38,469 nt of DNA from an uncultured Nitrospira sp. Its GTDB lineage: Bacteria > Nitrospirota > Nitrospiria > Nitrospirales > Nitrospiraceae. Positions 33,855 to 38,469 of the stretch are shown one piece after another. How positions within the stretch are numbered: the stretch's first letter is position 1; each line of letters starts with the position of its first letter. Below the pieces are notes generated by a model that had not been told where the DNA came from, ran no database searches, and was given only the letters and a program-made list of their open reading frames with translations. Location of the stretch: contig CABVRV010000029.1 in assembly GCA_902500755.1 (NCBI GenBank), forward strand, positions 1 through 38,469, in the 5' to 3' direction. Made by a program: the position numbers and the translations under genes.

Positions 33855-35126
33855 ATGGTTGAGGAAACAGACATAGCGGTCGTCGGCGCCGGTGGAGGTG
33901 GGGCTGTTCTGGCTCTGGCCTTGGCCCAGAAGGGGATTAAAACTATTGTCCTCGAACAGGCGCCCGGACCACCGCAGGGATTGCGCGGCGAGATTTTACA
34001 GCCGAACGGGCAGCAGGTTCTCGATCAGCTTGGACTTTTAAGTACATTGCCCGGTGATTCGACCCGCGCGGTACGCAAGTTTCATTTCTGCCGCGTCGGC
34101 GGCGAGCGGTTGTGCACCGTGGACTATGGAGATCTTCCGCCACCCTATAATCGTGCGGTGGTCACGCTTCCCAATGCTGCCCATCACGCCATTCTCGACG
34201 CGATCGAACGCGAGCCTTCTGTCTCACTGCGGTATCGATCGACGTTTACAGGGTTGCTGCGTGAAAAAGACCGAGTTGTCGGATTGACCGCCCAGCAGGG
34301 TGAAGATCAGTTTTCCATACAAGCCAAGGTGGTCGTCGGCGCCGATGGAGCATTTTCAAAAGTTCGAGAGGCCTTGCAGATTCCAGCCGAGCTGCATTTC
34401 TATCCGCAGGGATATTTAATTGCCATGTTAGACGCAGCGCTTCCCATGGATGATGCCAAGTATTTTGTCGGGAAGCGGACGATTCTCGGGATGTTTCCCG
34501 CCGCTGGAAACAAAGTGTACGCCTTTTACATGATCAGAGCCGGCTCGTATGACAGTGTGAAGGCGCGAGGTCTTCCATCTCTACAGGAAGCCTGGATCAA
34601 GATCGATCCGTCCAGTGAGCCGATCTTCCGTACGCTGAGGGACTGGAAACAAACCGCCTTTATGCCGACCGGGCGGGTTCGCACGCCGACGTGGGTAGCC
34701 GACGGGGCGGTGCTGATTGGGGATGCCGCGCATGCCATGAATCCTCATGCCTCGCAGGGTCGCATGCAGGCGATGGTCGATGCGATGACGTTGGCGGATC
34801 TCTTGCCTGAGTGTTTGGCGACGAACGAGTATTCGGCCGCTAAACTCAGCACATACGAAACCCTACGTCGGCCTCAGGTGACGATGCTGCAGAAGCTGGC
34901 CGACGAGCAGGTGCTGTTTTGGAATACGGCAAATCCGGTCGTTGCGTTTCTTCGTGACCGTGTCTTCCACACGTTGGACCGCAATGCACGACTTCGATAC
35001 CGTGTCTTATCGACGACAGCCGGACTTCGCAAGGACCCTCCATTCGGCATGATGGATCGCCTCATGGCGGTTGGATTCCTGCCCGATCCTTCGGCTCGCG
35101 ACAGGGCAGCGGGAGGAGTTCGGTAA
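33855..35126 (+). CDS. FAD-dependent monooxygenase (UbiH/PHBH-like)
   Basis: 423 residues from the ATG at 33855 (MVEETDIAVVGAGGGG), directly at the Rossmann fold. The longer reading from 33807 overlaps the nuclease gene. FAD-binding motifs are the GAGGGG loop followed by VLEQAPGP, and VLIGDAAHAMNPHASQG near residue 285, the second FAD motif of this flavoprotein hydroxylase class. VVGADGAFSKVRE is the central DG motif. Family members hydroxylate aromatic or isoprenoid rings with NAD(P)H and O2, or act as related dehydrogenases. No quinone or pigment pathway gene is adjacent, so the substrate is unknown. The last bases lie 4 bp from the next start. Confidence 0.88.
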   Translation: MVEETDIAVVGAGGGGAVLALALAQKGIKTIVLEQAPGPPQGLRGEILQPNGQQVLDQLGLLSTLPGDSTRAVRKFHFCRVGGERLCTVDYGDLPPPYNRAVVTLPNAAHHAILDAIEREPSVSLRYRSTFTGLLREKDRVVGLTAQQGEDQFSIQAKVVVGADGAFSKVREALQIPAELHFYPQGYLIAMLDAALPMDDAKYFVGKRTILGMFPAAGNKVYAFYMIRAGSYDSVKARGLPSLQEAWIKIDPSSEPIFRTLRDWKQTAFMPTGRVRTPTWVADGAVLIGDAAHAMNPHASQGRMQAMVDAMTLADLLPECLATNEYSAAKLSTYETLRRPQVTMLQKLADEQVLFWNTANPVVAFLRDRVFHTLDRNARLRYRVLSTTAGLRKDPPFGMMDRLMAVGFLPDPSARDRAAGGVR

Positions 35127-35130
35127 CGCT

Positions 35131-35883
35131 ATGCCGCCGACTGACTGGAGCATCGACGGTTTGTTGGAAGACACGCAAAAACTCTTAAAGTCATATGTGA
35201 AAGATGTTGTAAAAACATATGGAAATAAATTGGAAGGCATCATTCTCTATGGCAGTGCTGTCCGTGGAGAATTTCTGCCTGGCCTCTCCAACCTCAACGT
35301 TCTGTTGATATTGCCCTCCTATGATCTCTCGGTCTTGAAACAGTACGATAGCCTTCATAAACGTTGGGGTAAGGAGCGCGTCGTAGTTCCCTTATTCCTC
35401 ACGACGGCTGATCTGAAATCAGCCTCAGCTGCGTTCCCACTGGAGTACCAAGATATTCTGGATTGTCACCGATTGCTCTGGGGGCAAGATCCCTTTGTTG
35501 GTCTCAAGGTCGACGCACGGTATTTGGCCGCCGAAGTCGTTCAGGGATTACGTGGAAATTTGCTTCGTCTCCGTCAACGTCTGGTGGAAGGACGAAGCAC
35601 CGAGGAGGCCATCGCCATTCTGTTACCGCTGTCCATTACTGCACTGTTGCCGGTGCTTCGAGGATTACAGCGGTTGTTGCATCGTCCGGTCGTTGCACAG
35701 GGGGAGCCGCTCTTGAACGACATCGAGTCTCATCTTGGGATCGATCTTTCCGGCCTTCGTGACACGCTGGCGCTCAAGCGAGGGCATATCTCTCCCGGAC
35801 AGAAAGAGATCCCGAGGCTGATGGATCGCTATCTCGAAAGCCTGAGCCGACTGGTTACGACCGCGGAGGCGCGTCTCACGTGA
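35131..35883 (+). CDS. Nucleotidyltransferase-fold protein with degenerate active site
   Basis: 250 residues from the ATG at 35131, with GGAGGAG about 12 nt upstream; the longer reading from 35071 overlaps the monooxygenase gene. GIILYGSAVRGEFLPGLSNLN matches the start of the minimal nucleotidyltransferase domain, with G41-S42 intact. The two metal-binding aspartates of the SDxD element, however, are both asparagines (N54 and N56). The rest is helical (VQGLRGNLLRLRQRLVEG, ITALLPVLRGLQRLLHR), resembling the helical domain after such folds. Catalysis as in the family is unlikely; a binding or regulatory role is more plausible. Its stop overlaps the TPM gene start by 4 nt. Confidence 0.75.
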   Translation: MPPTDWSIDGLLEDTQKLLKSYVKDVVKTYGNKLEGIILYGSAVRGEFLPGLSNLNVLLILPSYDLSVLKQYDSLHKRWGKERVVVPLFLTTADLKSASAAFPLEYQDILDCHRLLWGQDPFVGLKVDARYLAAEVVQGLRGNLLRLRQRLVEGRSTEEAIAILLPLSITALLPVLRGLQRLLHRPVVAQGEPLLNDIESHLGIDLSGLRDTLALKRGHISPGQKEIPRLMDRYLESLSRLVTTAEARLT

Positions 35884-36638
35884 TTGAGTTCCAATTCAGC
35901 CGGCAAGGCATTTTGGGAATAGCCTCGCTTGGGTTGATAGTCCTGCTGTCGGCAGTGGACGCGCCGGCCTCGTTGTATGAGCGGCCCAAAGAGCGTGCGC
36001 CGCTTCCCAATCCCATGGGGTATGTCAGCGATCACGCGCAGGTCGTGGATGGCCAATGGAAAGAGCGTATCCGTTCCGTCTGCATCGATCTTGAAAAGAA
36101 GAGCGGCGTGGAAATGGTCATCGTGACGGTGTCCAGTATGAAACCCTATCCTACGGCCAGGGAATATGCGGATGCGCTGTATCAAAAATGGCAAATCGGC
36201 TCGACGCAGCAGGAGCATGGGGTGATGGTCCTAGTGGCCGTGGAAGAGCGGCAGGCGGCGATGGCCTTGGGTCGCAGAATGTTTCCGGTCATCACCCCAA
36301 CTGTCCGGAACGAGGTGAGCCGTACCTATCTTCAGCCTGCGATTGAACGAGGGGATTTCGGAGAAGGGCTCTATCGCACGGCGGTTGCGCTGGCCACACC
36401 GGCGCAAGAAGTCAGGCTCGATGCTCCGTTACGGCCTCGAATCAAAGGGCTCGGGGTCTGGATTACGTTGGGGACCACCGGTGCCATTGTGGCGTTCTTT
36501 TGGTTGATCAGCCGGCCAGACCTCCGGCATCCCTATCGGCGTATTCAGAAGGGTGAATACTGGGGAACCGGGCAAGGGGGATTCGGCGGAAACTGGGGCG
36601 GCTTTGGCGGCGGCACAAGCGGGGAAGAATGGAGGTAG
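35880..36638 (+). CDS. TPM-domain membrane protein (YgcG/Psb32-like)
   Basis: 252 residues from a GTG overlapping the previous stop. The N-terminal hydrophobic segment (about 9-30) is a signal peptide or anchor. The TPM domain spans about 45-180: GYVSDHAQVVDGQWKERIRS, then GVEMVIVTVSS, REYADALYQKWQIG and MVLVAVEERQAAMALG. A second membrane helix (about 192-212, VWITLGTTGAIVAFFWLI) follows. The tail after it is Gly/Trp-rich (GGFGGNWGGFGGG), typical of this family. TPM proteins include Psb32 and YgcG and have been proposed as phosphatases or photosystem-repair factors. The precise role here is unknown. Confidence 0.85.
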   Translation: MIEFQFSRQGILGIASLGLIVLLSAVDAPASLYERPKERAPLPNPMGYVSDHAQVVDGQWKERIRSVCIDLEKKSGVEMVIVTVSSMKPYPTAREYADALYQKWQIGSTQQEHGVMVLVAVEERQAAMALGRRMFPVITPTVRNEVSRTYLQPAIERGDFGEGLYRTAVALATPAQEVRLDAPLRPRIKGLGVWITLGTTGAIVAFFWLISRPDLRHPYRRIQKGEYWGTGQGGFGGNWGGFGGGTSGEEWR

Positions 36639-36666
36639 TTGCGAGAACACCACAGGAGATTTATCC

Positions 36667-37440
36667 ATGAACAGTCATCTTGTCTGTAGCCGTTTCCATT
36701 TTTTACTGAGTATTCTAGCTATCTTCTCAATATATGCGACTGGTTGTGTAACCACGGCCAATGAAACCAAAGGTGTGCCGGCCTCCGTGGAAAATCTTAC
36801 TGATGCGGCAATCGAGCGATACATCCGTAGCCACCCGGAAGTGATCGAACAGTCGTTACAGACCTTGGAAGCTAAGCGCGAAGCGGAGCAGCGCGAGCGT
36901 CAAAAAGTAGCCCTCAAGACCAAGCAGAACGACTTGCTTCACGATCCAGCGTCACCAGTCAGTGGAAATCCCACGGGCGAGATCACGGTGGTTGAGTTCT
37001 ATGACTACCGCTGCGGCTTTTGTAAGCGCGCGGCATCGGCTGTCACAGAGCTCCAGATGGAAGATCCACGAATACGGGTGGTCTATAAGGACTTCCCTAT
37101 TCTGGGCGAACCTTCTGAACTCGCGGCCAAGGCCGCACTCGCATCCCAGGCACAAGGTAAACACCAAGCCTTCCACGAGGCGCTACTCGCGTCTCATGCC
37201 GACATGACGAAGGATGAGATCCTAAAGATCGCGGTGAGCGTCGGCCTCAATACGAAACGGCTGGAAGTTGACATGGCCAATCCCAAGTGGCAGGCCGTCA
37301 TTGAGAAGAATCGGGCGCTCGCTCAGGAGCTCGGTATCTCGGGAACACCCGGATTCATTGTGGGCAACGAGCTGGTGCCTGGGGCGTTGGATTTGAAAGG
37401 GCTGAAGGATTTGATCGCGCGAGCGGGGCAGGGAAAGTGA
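36667..37440 (+). CDS. DsbA-like thioredoxin-fold lipoprotein
   Basis: 257 residues from the ATG at 36667, with AGGAG 9 nt upstream; the longer reading overlaps the TPM gene. A signal sequence ends YATGC, with C27 as a likely lipid-anchored cysteine. A helical linker rich in Glu, Arg and Lys (about 45-90) precedes the thioredoxin fold with embedded helical domain. The redox pair is C116-C119 in RCGFCKR, and the cis-proline loop is ISGTPGFIVGNE. It belongs to the DsbA/BdbD/Com1 group of periplasmic thiol oxidoreductases and would form or exchange disulfides. No DsbB partner lies in the window. A truncated copy of its C-terminal quarter lies at 37870-38079. Confidence 0.92.
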   Translation: MNSHLVCSRFHFLLSILAIFSIYATGCVTTANETKGVPASVENLTDAAIERYIRSHPEVIEQSLQTLEAKREAEQRERQKVALKTKQNDLLHDPASPVSGNPTGEITVVEFYDYRCGFCKRAASAVTELQMEDPRIRVVYKDFPILGEPSELAAKAALASQAQGKHQAFHEALLASHADMTKDEILKIAVSVGLNTKRLEVDMANPKWQAVIEKNRALAQELGISGTPGFIVGNELVPGALDLKGLKDLIARAGQGK

Positions 37441-37575
37441 TGGATTATGGAAAGGTCACGGCACCGTGAGGCGAAGGGGGTGTGAGGCAAGGACACGGGC
37501 CAGCCAAGGAGATCTTGCTGGCAGCCCGCTAGGCGTCAACGGCAAGAAATTTTTTCCAATCAAAGAACTCGACGA
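37441..37575 (+). other. Intergenic stretch with hairpins after the dsbA-like gene
   Basis: 135 bp without a gene. The hairpin CCAGCCAAG/CTTGCTGG (37500-37521, one bulged C, with further pairing outside) and the short palindrome TCACGGCACCGTGA (37455-37468) may help end the upstream transcript. The nearest T-run is about 30 bp further on, too far for a classical intrinsic terminator. Confidence 0.4.
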
Positions 37576-37794
37576 ATGAAAATTACGGAACTCCGTATAG
37601 AGCCAAACTGGATGTTGTCCATAGTCGCAGAGGACGGCCGTGTTGGTCGATTTGATGTGAGTCCCCATCTTCAGTATGAGGCATTCGAAGCCCTTCGAGA
37701 TCAGAACGAATTTACGAAGGTAGATAATGGTGGGTACTTTGTCGAATGGAACTGTGGCGCGGACTTGTCGGCCGACACGATCGAGGCACGGTAG
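37576..37794 (+). CDS. DUF2442-family small protein
   Basis: 72 residues. The pattern matches DUF2442: ITELRIEPNWMLSIVAEDGR, then FDVSPHLQ, a FEALRDQNEFTKV segment, and the hallmark VEWNCGADLSADTI at the end (family: I-x-W-x-x-G-x-D-L-x-x-D). The ribosome binding site is poor. DUF2442 genes are often paired with DUF4160 genes in toxin-antitoxin-like loci, but no such partner is seen here. It sits between the intact dsbA-like gene and its truncated copy, in a stretch that looks decayed, so it may have come in with a duplication or insertion. Confidence 0.75.
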   Translation: MKITELRIEPNWMLSIVAEDGRVGRFDVSPHLQYEAFEALRDQNEFTKVDNGGYFVEWNCGADLSADTIEAR

Positions 37795-37869
37795 GAGATT
37801 GTTGGAAACGTAGCCCGATAAAGAAGTGCATAACCAATCCCCAGCAGTCTCCGGTAATAGTTGTCAGCC

Positions 37870-38079
37870 AAGTCTCAACGATTGAAATGCCTGGAGCCAG
37901 ACATGGCAAATCAGAAGTGGCAAGCTGGTATTGCGAAGAATCGAGCTCTCGCCAAGGTGCTTGGCATCTCAGGGACACCCGGTTTCATCGTGGGCAACGA
38001 GCTGGTCTCTGAGGCGCTGGATTTGAATGGGCTGAAGGCATTAATCGCCCGGGCGGAAGGTGGGAAAGGTGGGAAATGA
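37870..38079 (+). pseudogene. Truncated duplicate of the DsbA-like gene (C-terminal remnant)
   Basis: About 65 codons match the end of the gene at 36667: DMANQKWQAGIAKNRALAKV against DMANPKWQAVIEKNRALAQE, then the shared ISGTPGFIVGNELV, and DLNGLKALIARAEGGKGGK against DLKGLKDLIARAGQGK. DNA similarity begins near 37870 in a run resembling the LNTKRLEVDM region. The catalytic CxxC part and signal peptide are missing, so the fragment cannot be a working oxidoreductase. It is the remnant of a second dsbA copy or of a duplication whose front was lost. Confidence 0.85.
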
Positions 38080-38175
38080 CGAATATCAAGAGGTCAATCG
38101 GTACAGTTAGATAAGAAGGTATTGTGCCAGATGAAAAGGTGCGTAGTCTATACAGGTTGATCTAAGGATTGTTAG

Positions 38176-38469
38176 GCATCATCGCGGGGCAATTATGAGA
38201 AGACGCGAGTGTGTCAATCTCACTGGGCCAGGTGCTCGGCAGTTCACTGCGGATATAGTGACTGTGGAAACAGGATTTCATCGAGTCAAGGATGGTTCAC
38301 CAATAATCATCCCCAAGAATATGTCTATATTTGTCCTCATTGCACACGACCAACATATTGGGGGGACCCAGGGACAGGTGCCGGGTGTTGTGCCAGGTAA
38401 CGAAGTTGCTCATGTACCCGACGAAACATCAAAGTTGTACCTTGAGGCACGTAAGTGCGTTTCAGTGTG
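38176..38469 (+). pseudogene. Frameshifted DUF4145-like gene, truncated at the right edge
   Basis: Two frames together give one sensible protein. From about 38176 to 38366 one frame reads CGYSDCGNR, then EYVYICPHCTRPTYWGDPGT before running into a stop at 38398. The next frame, open from an ATG at 38195 to the window end, continues with QVPGVVPGNEVAHVPDETSK and LYLEARKCVSV. In DUF4145 proteins a CPxC-x-RPT segment is followed by a PGNEV/VP/LYxEAR segment in one frame. One base too many near 38366 would explain the break. Sequencing error or a true mutation cannot be told apart. The family assignment is from memory. Confidence 0.55.

Noticed and set aside
38080..38180. GTTAGGC and GTTAGAT words resembling integron attC core sites
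   Set aside because: No matching inverse core site (RYYYAAC) or imperfect palindrome lies at the right distance, so chance is the simpler explanation.
1..38469. CRISPR array, prophage or complete insertion sequence
   Set aside because: No regularly spaced direct repeats with unique spacers, no phage structural genes and no transposase are seen anywhere in the window. The only mobile-like DNA is the short palindromic element at 31429-31549.

Overview
The window reads as a chromosomal segment of a Gram-negative bacterium with moderately high GC. It carries an outer-membrane factor, a beta-barrel protein, periplasmic lipoproteins, a c-type cytochrome and an RTX exoprotein. The gene content (CusA/CzcA-type RND efflux, protein-thiocarboxylate sulfur assimilation, GlgC beside a Ski2-like helicase) and a palindromic intergenic element at 31429-31549 suggest the genus Nitrospira (Nitrospirota). 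That assignment comes from gene style and memory, not from a search. GTG and TTG starts and 1-4 nt gene overlaps are frequent, so most genes sit in translationally coupled strings.

Layout. 3-8843 (+): the 3' 2946 codons of a giant RTX protein whose start lies left of the window. 8882-9343 (-) and 9503-9844 (+): an XRE-type regulator and a basic coiled-coil protein, divergent across an AT-rich spacer. 9900-10718 (+): a SpoU/TrmH rRNA/tRNA methyltransferase. 10820-16893 (+): a heavy-metal RND efflux operon (outer-membrane factor, adaptor, pump) followed by a small cytochrome c. 17034-17109 (-): tRNA-Phe(GAA). 17306-18576 (+): a small membrane protein coupled to an outer-membrane beta-barrel. 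22810-18597 (-): glgC, then a Ski2-like helicase split into two genes, with the C-terminal half encoded before the N-terminal half. 22944-27035 (+): a coiled-coil protein, HEAT-repeat protein, peptide deformylase, MsbA-like ABC exporter and two small cysteine-rich proteins. 27403-27077 (-): a small exported protein. 32696-27484 (-): an eight-gene sulfur-carrier operon (ThiS-like carrier, cysteine synthase, E1-like enzyme, threonine synthase, MoaD-like carrier, NIL protein, second E1-like enzyme, JAMM protease). 32906-37440 (+): a run of unknown, PLD-family nuclease, FAD monooxygenase, degenerate nucleotidyltransferase, TPM-domain and DsbA-like genes. 37441-38469: a decayed end with a DUF2442 gene, a truncated dsbA copy and a frameshifted DUF4145-like gene that runs off the right edge.

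The most coherent system is the sulfur operon. Two ubiquitin-like carriers could be charged as thiocarboxylates by the two E1-like enzymes and then donate sulfur to PLP enzymes, giving cysteine and possibly homocysteine. The JAMM protease would release product or mature the carrier that ends in Gly-Gly-Gly-Arg. The most unusual gene structure is the helicase, whose two RecA domains are separate polypeptides in swapped gene order.
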